Origin: Dryas octopetala
Taxonomy: Eukaryota > Streptophyta > Magnoliopsida > Rosales > Rosaceae
DNA length: 64,000 nt
Assembly (NCBI GenBank): GCA_963921425.1
Contig: OY992832.1
Location: forward strand, 23,224,835-23,288,834
Direction of reading: 5' to 3'
Made by a program: the position numbers and the translations under genes
In this document: one piece after another, positions 23,919 through 34,700 of the stretch
How the letters are laid out: each line of letters begins with the position of its first letter
How positions within the stretch are numbered: position 1 is the first letter of the stretch
Notes under the pieces: model-generated
Seen by the model: only the letters and a program-made list of their open reading frames with translations
Databases searched by the model: none
What the model was told of the DNA's origin: nothing

Positions 23919-26036
23919 ATGACAATGTTGAAAGAGAAGAAAAGTTTCGAAACAAAGAAATGGGAGACTGCAAAGCCACCAAAAGGGTTGATTCTTGTTC
24001 CTCTTCTAGCCCTTTTGGTTATGGGGTTTGAGGTAATCGCTCATGCGAAATCGCCAGAGGCTTCGAATTCGAATGCCTCTGCGCTCTTCATTTTGGGTGA
24101 TTCCTCTGTTGATTGCGGAGACAACACATTGTTTTACCCTCTTATTCACAGCCATATGTCCTTGTATTCATGCAACGGTTCTGATTCAACTCTTATTCCA
24201 CATCTTCTTGGTAACTATTACTCGCTCGCTCATGTCTTTCTTCTGATGATTGTGATATGTGATGCTCTGTTTCTTAGGTTTTCTTTCTTTTCAATTCTTT
24301 AGAATTATCTGTGTTGGGCATTTTCTTTGTTTTGAGAATTTGACTGTGTATGATGTGGTTTGGGACTTGGGGTTCATGGTTTTGTTTGTTTCTTGTGGGA
24401 ACTGCAAACCCATCATTCGTAGAGAGAGAGAGAGAGAGTATTTCTCAAGCTTCTCTCTCAGTCACCTCTGTAGGATTGGAGGGCCCACACCTGTCAGAGC
24501 AATAGTAATATGCCACATCAGAAATGGTGACAGACAAATACAAATTCTTCTGATGTGTCAAATTGTCAATGGAACATTAATTCAATAGAAGCAATTTATT
24601 TGGACATCATTATTGTATTGTGCAATTATCAGATTGATGACCCTAACAATTCATAACAAGCCTAGTTTTAATGACCAAAATGTGAGCACAGAAAAGGTAT
24701 TGTCTTTCATATATCATTTAAAGAAGTATTAGCATGTTCTATCCCAAATATATATGCATTTCTGTATGGCCTGGCTGCTAATTTATCAGTGTTCACTTCT
24801 GTAAATTACTGGACAAAATAACTTTGTAAATTTATTTACTTTCTATTAAATGAATTGCTAGCTCTGTGTGCCCATATGGGGAATTTGAAAACTTGCTGCA
24901 CAAGAAAGCAGACAATTTGATTAGCATGGACTAGGCAAACTTTTGCATTTATTTTGCAGCAAGTACAAATTGTGTGGTTTTAATTTAATCTGGGTTTGCA
25001 CTATTATACATATCAACAGCTAAGAAGATGGACATGCCATATATCCAACCATTCTACAGCCAAAATGGATCCATTGATGGACTGCTGAAAGGCCTCAACT
25101 TTGGTTCAGCACAAGCAACAATCATGAACCCCAGCAGCCAGAGCTACCAGTCTGCAAACCAACAGCTCCGCCAAGTTTTCAACACACTGCAGCTCTTACA
25201 ACTGCAGCTTAGCCAGAAAATAGCTCTCCATTTCATCAGATCTTCCATCTTCTACCTCTCCTTTGGCAAAGACGACTACATCAATTTCTTCCTAGGCAAT
25301 GCCTCCTCTGGCAGTACTGCAAAGCTCAACTACACTGAACAAGAGTTTTCTCACATGTTGGCAAAACAGATGGTGCATGTGATAAGGAACCTCTATGACA
25401 TGAATGTGAGGAGGATCATATGCATGGGGATATTGCCTTTGGGATGCACACCACGCGTGTTGTTGGCCTCGTCCGATAAAAAAGCTGTTGATGAAGATGA
25501 TGGAAGGAGGGGATGCATGGAGGAGATCAACGAGCAGGTCTCGGAGTACAACAGAAAGCTGCACGAAAACATTGCCAAGCTTCAAGCAGAGTTGTCTGAT
25601 GCCCAGATTGTGTTTTGTGATGTGTACCAAGGAATCAGAAAGATCATAAACAACCCAAAGAAATATGGTACACAACTAAAACACAGTAACACAAATACTC
25701 TTTTCATTTTCTGCAGATTTCATGGGTTTTAGTTTCAATCTGAGGACTTGGGGTGTGTTGATTTTTTTTGCAGGATTTGAGGATGTGAAGAGTGCATGCT
25801 GTGGGCTGGGAGTGTATGGAGCAGAAATTGGGTGCCTTTCTGTAGAGATGGCATGTGAGCAAGAAACAAGTCATGTGTGGTGGGATTTGTACAACCCCAC
25901 AAAGGCAGTCAACTTATTGCTTGCTGATTCTGCCTGGTCTGGCTCTCCCCTCTCTCGCATTTGCCGCCCCATCACTATCCAAGAATTGGTTTCTAGTTCC
26001 ACTACTGCTTCTCTTTCACTGTCAAATCCCACCTGA
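23919..26036 (+). CDS. GDSL esterase/lipase-like protein, 400 aa, lacking the catalytic His
   Basis: Three exons: 23919-24210, 25020-25667 and 25774-26036, all with GT-AG borders and a continuous frame. A hydrophobic segment (LILVPLLALLVMGFEVIAHA, about residues 24-43) looks like a signal peptide or anchor with a long basic lead. Block I is LGDSSVDCGDN with the nucleophile Ser. Block II is LNFGSAQ. Block III reads FGKDDYIN, where the family has G-x-N-D, so the oxyanion-hole Asn is Asp. Block V reads WDLYNPTKAVN, where the family has D-x-x-H, so the catalytic His is Asn. Other landmarks are normal (GILPLGCTPR, CCGLGVYGAEIGCL). Family members hydrolyse esters in the cell wall or secretory path; this one is probably inactive or altered. 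Symbol not assigned. Confidence 0.88.
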
Positions 26037-26476
26037 GTTTGTATTGTAATCTCCACCGTTTTCATGGTTTAGAAATTAGGACTCAAATTGGGAAAATTTT
26101 ACCATACGAGCATTCCGAACCGATTTTTGACTCTTGTATGTTGACTGGGATTCATATTTTCACTATTATGGTATAGATTCTTCATCTCTAGATCCGTTTG
26201 TACCACACTATCACATATGATGTCTGCATTGTAGTCCTTGTTCAATTGAATGTATAGATTCCAGATTCCTCTGTTCAAAATCCAAAGTCAACAAAATGTA
26301 AAATACTCAAAAACCCCAAAACTCCAACGTCACATTGTCGGATTTCGAGCCAAAACAGATTAAAATAATATTCAAAAGCAAAAGCAACCCTAGTCCCAAA
26401 CATCACTCACTAACTCACCAAATTTACTTACAAAACCCACTAAATATTGGGTATTTGCTTCAAAGCCCTTACTACA
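26037..26476. other. Intergenic between the GDSL and GGR genes
   Basis: About 440 bp holding the 3' UTR of the GDSL gene and the promoter/leader of the reductase gene. No distinct element is evident. Confidence 0.4.
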
Positions 26477-27826
26477 ATGGCCCTCACAGCTTCGCAAGCC
26501 ATCTTGGGTCTCTTCGCCGCTCCTCTCCCCACCACCAAACCCCACCGCTCTCTCACCATCAGAGCCTCCTCTTCCTCCTCGAACCCACCCATCGTCGGCC
26601 GCAAGCTTCGAGCCGCCGTGATCGGCTCCGGCCCGGCCGGCTCCTCCGCAGCCGAGGCCTTAGCCGCTGGCGGAGTCGAGTGCTTTCTCTTTGAGCGCAG
26701 CCCCTCCGCCGCCAAACCCTGCGGCGGCGCCATTCCCATCTGCATGCTCGACGAGTTCGACATCCCCGCCGACCTCATCGACCGCCACGTCACCCGCATG
26801 CGGATCTTCTCCCCGTCGAATCTCGCCGTCGATTTCGGCAAAACCCTCCGCCCCAACGAGTTCATCGCCATGCTGCGCCGCGAAGTACTCGATTCGTTCC
26901 TCCGCTCGCGCGCCGAGTCGCGCGGTGCCAGTCTCATCTCCGCGCTCGTCACGAATCTCGAGGTCCCGGAATCATCCGACGCGCCGTACGTGGTGCATTA
27001 TACGATGGACAACACGCGCCACGCGCTGGCCGTGGACGTCGTAATCGGCGCGGACGGTGCCAACAGCCGAGTCGCCAAGTCGATCAAAGCGGGAGACTAC
27101 GCCTGCGCCATAGCGTTTCAGGAGAGGATTAAACTGACGGACGAGAAAATGGAGTACTATCAAGATCTCGCGGAGATGTACGTGGGAAACGACGTGTCGC
27201 CCGATTTTTACGCGTGGGTTTTTCCAAAATGTGACCACGTGGCAGTGGGGACGGGTACGGTGTGCTCGAAGCAGGATATTAAGGTGTTCCAAAGGGGGAT
27301 TAGGGCGAGAGCCAATTCCAAGATCAGCGGTGGCAAGGTGATCAAGGTGGAGGCCCACCCGATACCCGAGCATCCGCGTCCCAGACGCGTAAGGGGGCGC
27401 GTGGCGCTTGTAGGGGATGCGGCCGGGTACGTGACAAAATGTTCGGGTGAAGGGATTTATTTCGCGGCAAAATCGGGGAGGATGTGCGGGGAGGCGATCG
27501 TGGCGGCGTCGGAAGGAGGGATGAGGATGATCAACGAAGGGGATTTGAGGAGGGAGTATCTGAAAGTGTGGGATGAGAAGTACATTACAACGTTTAGGTT
27601 CTTGGACTTGTTGCAAAAGGTGTTTTATGGGAGTGACGCGGCGAGAGAAGCGTTGGTGGAGTTGTGTGGGGACGAGTATGTGCAACGCATGACGTTTGAG
27701 AGTTACTTGTACAAGAGGTTGGCGGAGGGTAATAGATGGAAGGATGCTAAGATGGTTGTCAATACCATTGGAAGTTTGATGAGGTGTAACATTTTAGGGA
27801 AGAAAATGGAGAGTTTAGTGTTGTAG
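26477..27826 (+). CDS. CHLP: Geranylgeranyl diphosphate reductase, plastid, 449 aa, intronless
   Basis: Reduces the geranylgeranyl chain to phytyl for chlorophyll, tocopherol and phylloquinone synthesis, at plastid membranes and using NADPH. The first 30-40 residues are rich in Ala/Ser/Thr with few acids and look like a transit peptide. The FAD-binding Rossmann motif is AAVIGSGPAGSSAAEAL (about 46-62), followed by ECFLFER and the family block KPCGGAIP. The second FAD motif is VALVGDAAGYVTKCSGEGI. The C-terminal helical block (YITTFRFLDLLQKVFYGSD) is typical. The start is the ATG at 26477 in a good context (ACAATGG); the frame extends 30 nt upstream without an ATG. The gene has no introns and is much more GC-rich than its surroundings, so it may be a paralogue of the standard CHLP gene. 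Assignment to the family is firm; which paralogue it is, is not. Confidence 0.92.
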   Translation: MALTASQAILGLFAAPLPTTKPHRSLTIRASSSSSNPPIVGRKLRAAVIGSGPAGSSAAEALAAGGVECFLFERSPSAAKPCGGAIPICMLDEFDIPADLIDRHVTRMRIFSPSNLAVDFGKTLRPNEFIAMLRREVLDSFLRSRAESRGASLISALVTNLEVPESSDAPYVVHYTMDNTRHALAVDVVIGADGANSRVAKSIKAGDYACAIAFQERIKLTDEKMEYYQDLAEMYVGNDVSPDFYAWVFPKCDHVAVGTGTVCSKQDIKVFQRGIRARANSKISGGKVIKVEAHPIPEHPRPRRVRGRVALVGDAAGYVTKCSGEGIYFAAKSGRMCGEAIVAASEGGMRMINEGDLRREYLKVWDEKYITTFRFLDLLQKVFYGSDAAREALVELCGDEYVQRMTFESYLYKRLAEGNRWKDAKMVVNTIGSLMRCNILGKKMESLVL

Positions 27827-28491
27827 CCTGTAGGATTAGATTCCCTTGCCTCTTATGGCCTTTGTGCCTTTCTGAAAAAGGAAAGATTTGCTTGCCTCGT
27901 ATCGTCATATGTTTGATTTGCTTGCCTTGAAGTCGTTTGTTTTTTCTTTTAAGATGAATATAATGGTATGTGTGGATTTTTAGTTGCAATTGTTTTTTTT
28001 TTTTACTTGCTCACAAAAGATATAAGTCGACACTCAGCACTCTAATAAGTACTAAGATCCTAAAACTACACATTCTTAAAACAAAGACCGACCATGGGAG
28101 CATGAAGATTCCACGTCTTTAACAGTGGAGTCGATAACGAATGATCACGCTAATTAGCCAACCAATCTTCCCCCAAATTATCCTCACGCATAAAATTTGG
28201 TGCTTCATGCATAAAATTTAGCAAGAGCTCAAAAAAGTTTGTATATCGTTTATGATCATCAAAATTTCCATCAGGGCCGACATCTTTCAAGAACGGAATC
28301 ATTATAATTGGATTAACTTTTTGGCCAGTTACGTCTATCAATACCCACTCAGTGTAGTGACACCCCTGTTTAGGTGTACTCAATACTTGTGTAATGCGAG
28401 TATGTAATTGACTTCAGTTTTTAAATGTGGGCACAAATTTTATAGATTTTTTATATATTATATTTTGTGAAAATAATAAAAAAAAAAAAAA
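27827..28491. other. Intergenic 3' of the GGR gene
   Basis: Contains the reductase 3' UTR and AT-rich spacer. A 77-codon minus-strand open frame (28150-28383) has no family I recognise. Ends in an A-rich tract at the border of the next element. Confidence 0.35.
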
Positions 28492-28971
28492 AGGCAAATT
28501 ACACAAAAGTACCTCAACTAACTACCCTATTTCACTTGAATACCCTAATAAAAAAAAGTTGCTCAGAGATACCTCAATTACTGATTTTGCACATCCAGAT
28601 ACCTCCGTCAACTTTTCCGTCTAAGGACCGTTAACTTCTTACGTGGCGTGCTGATATGGTTTTTAAAAAATGCCACGTGGACAAAAAAATAATAAAAAAT
28701 TAGATAAACTTTAAAAAATGAAATAATTATTTTAAAAAACTAAAAAAATTAAAAACACAATAATTAATTAAAAAAGCAAAAAAATAAAGAAAAAATGGAG
28801 CACTGTTGCAGCACCGCTCCTCCCGCCTCCCACCCCTCCCTCCGAGACCCACCCAACCCAGCCACCCAACCCAGCCACCCACCCCTCCGACCCCAGCCAC
28901 CTTGTCGCCGACCCCAGCCACCACGCCGCCGACCCACCTGACCACCCACCCTCTCTTTCCCCGCCCCGCCC

Positions 28972-29022
<51 letters not shown>

Positions 29023-29809
29023 GAAACCCCAGCCCCGAGCCCTCCTCCCTTGCGTCGGCCACCCAATTCAGTGACCCACCATCAGACAAAAAGATAGGCA
29101 AGGCTGGGCGCTGCTGGGTGTGGCAAAGCTGGGAGCGACTGGGCGTGGCAAGGCTCGGCGTGGCTTGTCGGGGCAAGGCTGGGCGCGGCGAGCAGATTTG
29201 GGCAAGGCGGGGCTGGGGCTGGGGCTGGGGCTTGGTGAGGGGCCTTGGCTAGGCGAGGAAGGGAGGGGCGGGGCTAGATTCATTTCTCAGACTTCAATCT
29301 GGTCCCTTCGATTTGTAGCTATGGCTGCAGGTGTTTGCAGAAGAAGAAGATAAAGAGGGAGGAGGGCTCGACGCTGGTTAATTGGGTGGCCGACGTGATC
29401 TACAGTGAAGGTGGTGGGGAAGGGAAGGGAAAGGGTGAAGCTGGTGGCTGTAGAGGGGGAGAGAGGTGGGTGGGTTGGGTGGCCGACGGGGGGAGGCGGA
29501 GGGAGGAGGGATCGGGGATGCGAGGTTGCTGGGTTGCTAGGTTTTTTTTTTTTTTTTTAAGTTTTTAAAATAATTATTTCATTTTTTAAAGTTTATTTAA
29601 TTTTTTATTATTTTTTTGTCCACGTGGCATTTTTTTAAAACCATATCAGCACGCCACGTAAGCAGTTAATGGTCCTCAGACGGAAAAGTTGACGGAGGTA
29701 TCTGGGTGTGCAAAATCAGTAATTGAAGTAACTCTGAGCAACTTTTTTTTATTGGGATACTCAAGTGAAATAGGGTAGTTAGTTGAGATACTTTTGTGTA
29801 ATTTGCCCT
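28492..29809. mobile_element. Mutator-like non-autonomous element with about 200-bp inverted ends
   Basis: The left arm (28492 to about 28700, starting 'ggcaaattacacaaaagta') is a near-perfect reverse complement of about 29600-29809. Shared stretches include 'actaccctatttcacttga', 'atttgcacat/acacccagatacct', 'acttttccgtct' and 'acgtggc'. Arms of this length with A-rich flanks on both sides fit a Mutator-like element; the target duplication cannot be read because both flanks are poly-A-like. The core (28800-29530) is GC-rich with a CT microsatellite and a GGGCTGGGGCT-type G-rich patch, and is not coding. Confidence 0.85.
28977..29019. repeat. CT microsatellite
   Basis: About 21 CT units inside the Mutator-like element core. 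Confidence 0.95.
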
Positions 29810-31796
29810 AAAAAAAATATATGTAAATATACATAAAAAATCAAAAGACCTCATTTTTATGATTTGCCTTGAGTCCCCAAAATCTCAAGCCATGTATGTA
29901 ATCCTAATAAAAACTATAAATTTTATATCACAAACTCATAAATATCTTAAATCATACTTAAACAAATTTTCACACATGCAAGTAACCTCTTGTAAATGCA
30001 CATTAATGCGGTTGAAGCACGGTGAGCCTTTGGGGTTAAGGCATACCATGAAAGTTAGGCCTCATTTGCATTAGCGGGAAATATATAGATGCTAAACAAC
30101 TCAGAAGTCTCTCACAAATGTTACAAATACTTAAAAACTTTTAGGTGATTTTTTTAACTTTTAGGACAATATTTTCTTAAAATCAGAGTGTCTCTCAAGT
30201 TATGTTGTGCGTTTGACCCTCATTTCTCTTTTTGTGTCGGTGCAATTGCAATTTTCCTAGGATTATAAGAGTTGACTGAAGTGCTCCTTGTTGTTTAATT
30301 GATAAAGTTTGAAAACTAACCTCTTTTTTTATTTCCATGAAAGATTTTTAACCCTTTTTTTTCAAGTTTTAGAAATATAACTATTGAACAGTGCTGGAAC
30401 CCATTTTGAGCAATGTTTGAATCATGTCACATATAGAGTGAGAGAGAGTGTGTGTGCTGGGGGTTATATTTTTAAAACTCGAAAAAAAGGCTAAATTTTA
30501 AAGGACATAAATTGACTAATTGTTCAAATTTCCCAAAACTTTTTTAGTTCAACCGATTCAATTTTTCTTCCTACACACAAATTGCATCTATTAACTATAA
30601 ATTTATGACTTTAAAAGTTATAATCATAGATTTGAAATAAAAGACATATAATATAAGAGAAAATACGATTATAATCATGAGATTACACTGAAAATTGAGA
30701 ATTATGGAGAGAAGGTAGATTGAAGAAGGTAGAAGAAGGTATATATATTGGGAAGGTAGATTGGAGAAGGTAGTTACTTTCTCAATCTTCTAAACTTCCA
30801 TGTATGATTGGAAGCATCTTGCTATCTTTTTTTTGGGTCATACTTGTTGTCATTCTCATTGTGCAATGTAGTCTTCTGATCGAAACCGTTCATTTTTTAA
30901 ATGATTATTTAAAAATAATTTTTGCAAAAAATAATCAAATTGAAAATCGTTTGGTCATGCAACTATTATCAAATAACAGACAGTGAGTCTAACTGTTACC
31001 AAAACTGTCTGTTTATTTGATAATAATTAAATAATCAAACGATTTTCAATTTGGTTGATTTTTTTTCAAAGAGGATATTTAAATGATAATTTAAAAAATG
31101 AAGATCATAAGACTACACTATAAAATGACAATGACATGAGACAAAGTCAAAAAAAGGTAGATTGAAAAAAGCAATTAACATTCCTTATAATATGGTAACT
31201 ATGTATATCATACTTCCAACCAATTCACTTTCTCTCTAATCATACTTGGTATCTTTGTTCTTGATGTAACCTCTACCATGGTGATGCTTTCAATCATTCA
31301 TGAAGTTTACAAGATTAAGAAAGTAACAACCATAACAAGTTAAAAACCAACTATTTAGAGCATATCGAGCTATTCCTTAAACAGTTCCTCAAATTTAAAT
31401 TTAATGAAAAATAATATAAGCTCCAATTCTTTCTTAAAGCCTCTCCATATTTGAGATTTTTTTAAAAATTTCTCAAAATCAAGTTGAATGAATAAAGCTT
31501 CCCAAATCTCCAATGATTAGATTCAGGAAATTTTCAACTTTAGAATCGGAGAGTCATTCACCAAATTTAATTTTTTCTCAAAACTTATCCTCATATTTAA
31601 AAGAACAGTACCACATTTTTATACCATAATTTCATACCAGCCAATTTACACGGCAATAATACAGATTTGCTTTCGACAACAGTGTGCACTTCCATTACAA
31701 ATTTGCATACTGCACCCAGGTGCCGGCCCAGTGCCCCAGCCCCAAAACCAAATGTAGCGAAGACGAGCAAGAGCTCAACCTCAAAAGCTTGTCCCG
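29810..31796. other. Intergenic upstream of the apyrase gene
   Basis: No gene seen. Contains the foldback element at 30822-31159, a GAAGGTAGATTG-type short repeat around 30715-30775, and, around 31350-31540, diverged MITE-like sequence ('agagcatatcgagctattcc'). The last 150 bp before 31797 are GC-richer and probably promoter and leader. Confidence 0.4.
30822..31159. mobile_element. Foldback MITE, about 340 bp
   Basis: The two halves are inverted copies with a centre near 30985-31000 (acagacagtgagtctaactg / aaaactgtctgt). Arms of about 150 bp pair through 'caaattgaaaatcgtttg', 'cattttttaaatgatta' and the outer 'gacaatgacatgagacaaagtc'. No coding capacity. Confidence 0.75.
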
Positions 31797-34700
31797 ATGG
31801 ATTTGTCAGCCCTCCAAATCCAATCCAAGAGACCCCCACAATCCAGTCCCACCTTTCGCCTCCGCCTCCACTCCAAATGCCTCATCCCCTTCCTCTCTCT
31901 CCTCGTCCTCCCCTTCCTCTTCTACCTCCTCTCCACCGCCCACAAACTCCACATCTCCCACAAATTCTCCCCCTCCGAATCCACACTCTTCGCCGTCATC
32001 ATCTCCGCCCGCCCCGCCGCCACCCGGATCCGGGTCTTCCAATTCCTCGACGGAACCGCGCCCTCCAGCTCCACCAAGACCCTCCCCGGCCTCCCCGCCC
32101 GACCCGACCGCGCCGGCGGGTCGCTCCGGCCGTTAATTCAGTTTGCCAAGCAGCACGTGCCCAAGAAGCAGCGGGGGAACACGAAGGTGCTCCTGTTCGC
32201 CGGTGCGGAGTTGGAGCTGAATCAGAAGCTTCTGGAGTCGTGTAGAAAGGTGCTGAGGTCTTCGGGGTTTTGGTTCAAGGACGAGTGGGCCAGAGTGATT
32301 ACAGGTGAATTCAACTACTGAGTTAGGCCAAATTTTGAAAACTAGCCCTTTTTAGTTTTAGAAAATTAGGATCAAATACAAATTATAATAATTTTTCAGC
32401 AAAACTGTAAGGGATTAATTATTATTATTTTTTTTTTATAAAAGATTCAGTGTCATTGTTTAGATTTTTAGAAATTTAACTTCGAGTAGTGCAACAAGCC
32501 CTCAAGCTGAGCACTGCTCAATGTTTAGATTACGTTCAACCAGCCTTTTTTAGTTTAAATTAAATATTTTGAGTGTTTTTTTGAGTCTCAGAAATTTAAC
32601 CCTTGAGCAGTGCTTGAGCTCCTCCTTGAAAAATGTTCAAACTAAAAATCTAAAAAAAGGATTAAAAGTCTTTAATTGACACAAATTTTGGGATTTTTTT
32701 TTTTTTTTTTTTTTTTTCAATTTTTTCTCTGAAAGAGCCATTAGATCTTAGGGCTTGACTAAATTGCTCAATTGCGATTTGGTACACAGGTGAGGAACAA
32801 GGGGTTTATGCTTGGGTCAGTGCCAACTACGCCCTTGGAACATTGAAGAGTGAGCCTCAGGAAACCATTGGGGTTGTTGAACTTGGTGGGACTTCTTTGC
32901 AGGTTTCTTTCATTTACCAATGCGTCTACCATTTCTAAACAATTTACAGTTTGTCTGTGTATTTGTGTATTAATAGATGAAGAAGTGAACACTTGCAGGT
33001 TACCTATGCCCAAAAAGAAACGCTAGAAGTGAAATATTCTCCGTCTCGAATTATCAAACTGTTTGGAGTTACTTACCACCTTTATAGTCAGAACTTGCCT
33101 CAATTTGGCCAGGTTTTTGCACCTATATTCCCTTGTATATTGGTTTTTAAATTATAAGACTGTTGAGGAAATTTTATTCATCGACAATTGTCTCAAATAT
33201 ATTGGGCAAGATATCTAAATATACAGCTCAATTTATGCTCTCTGTGATTTTATACACTTTCTGCTTAATGTATATCTATGTCTAATTAGTATATGTGCCA
33301 ATGCAAATGTGTGTGATCAACTACGTATGTATATTTTGTAGAATTTGATAGGAATAGGATAACTTAGGTAATAGAAAAGTATTGTTTCCTGTTGATATCA
33401 TTAGGAAACTTGGGTTATCTTATAAAATTCCAAGCAGATGCTAAGTCATTGGTTATGTGGTTTGCAGCGTGATATATTAGACATCAATGACATTAATTGT
33501 GGATGTAATATATGTATATATTTGGTTTGGACTCAATGAATTGGAATTTTTTGTATTTTTGATTAATTGTTTTTTCTCCCTCAAATAGGGATGGATGGCT
33601 AATAGATAATTGACCACTAAATCTCTTCTTTATATGAATTGATTTTTGTAATGGAACTACAGCTTGTGTTTATCCTTTATACTGTTTGTAAATTTTTGCA
33701 ATTACCTTGAAATTTACGTTACTTTATCATGTTGGAAAGTTTTTGACGATACAGAGGAAGCTCCTTGACCAAATGATATGAAAACCTTTTATTTTTTTGT
33801 ACAGGATGCAGCTTGGGAATCACTATATGAGCTGCAAAATTCCAGAGAGACGACTTGTACGATCTGTTGACCTTTCTCTTTATTGGTACCATGGGATAAA
33901 AGTTGATTTCATGGTACTTTAAACTACTATAATTATATACTAAACTATGTATTGCATGACTTCAATTGCTTGTGGATATTGGTTTATGAACTGATGATGC
34001 TTGGGATCTACTTTTTCATTCACACCATTGGTTCAGGTCTTTTTTGTTTTGTTATTTTTTAAAGTTAAAAATTAACTTTAGCTTAGTGTTGGTAAAACAT
34101 CAGTGGTGCATTCTGATATTTTACATCATTAAAGCTAATTGCATTTATTGCAATGTAGTGAAAGGTTCAAAGCTGTATAATAATAACTAGTTTTAGTTGC
34201 TAGAGCTCGTTGGGGTCTACCTAATGCTTGAGTCATTCTTAGGCAGCAAAATATATCTTTATTATATTGTCATGGATTTTTTTTATTCATATTTCTTAGT
34301 AGTGTATAAAATTATGTCTTCCTTTTCATATGCAATGAATTTTGGATTGAGAATTGAAAACATTTTCACAAATAGGAACCGAAAAATAAATGCACAACTA
34401 ACATAAAGACTAACTAACAAGTATCAGAGACACTTTAATGCATTGAGCTGAATCTTGGCATGATATTGAACACTGTCGATGTTAGAATACAACCAATGTA
34501 GCATGACAACGGACACTGTTGTAACTTGGGAGTAAAAACATAGAAATGCTTTAGATTCATTATTGACCGTTATTTTAGGGTCATTATAAAATTCTTATTT
34601 TATTATTATAAGTGTCCTTGCATGTGTGCCCTAATTTTTGAAAACTCTTATCATCATATCCACGTTGTATTGTATCCAAATTCCCCATGACAATTTCCAT

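Noticed and set aside
26972-27685. 237-codon minus-strand frame opposite the reductase gene
   Set aside because: Antisense shadow of the GC-rich reductase coding sequence; no family signal.
28150-28383. 77-codon minus-strand frame with PIIMIPFLKDVGPDGNFDDH
   Set aside because: Composition looks protein-like, but I recognise no family and see no splice partners or promoter; too weak to list as a gene.
28727-29353. Open frames of 100-149 codons on both strands
   Set aside because: They run over CT and GGGCTGG repeats in a transposon core; composition is that of the repeat and no domain is visible.
31667-32245. Pro/Ser/Arg-rich frames overlapping apyrase exon 1
   Set aside because: Shadows of a GC-rich exon; the apyrase frame continues through seven further exons, these do not.
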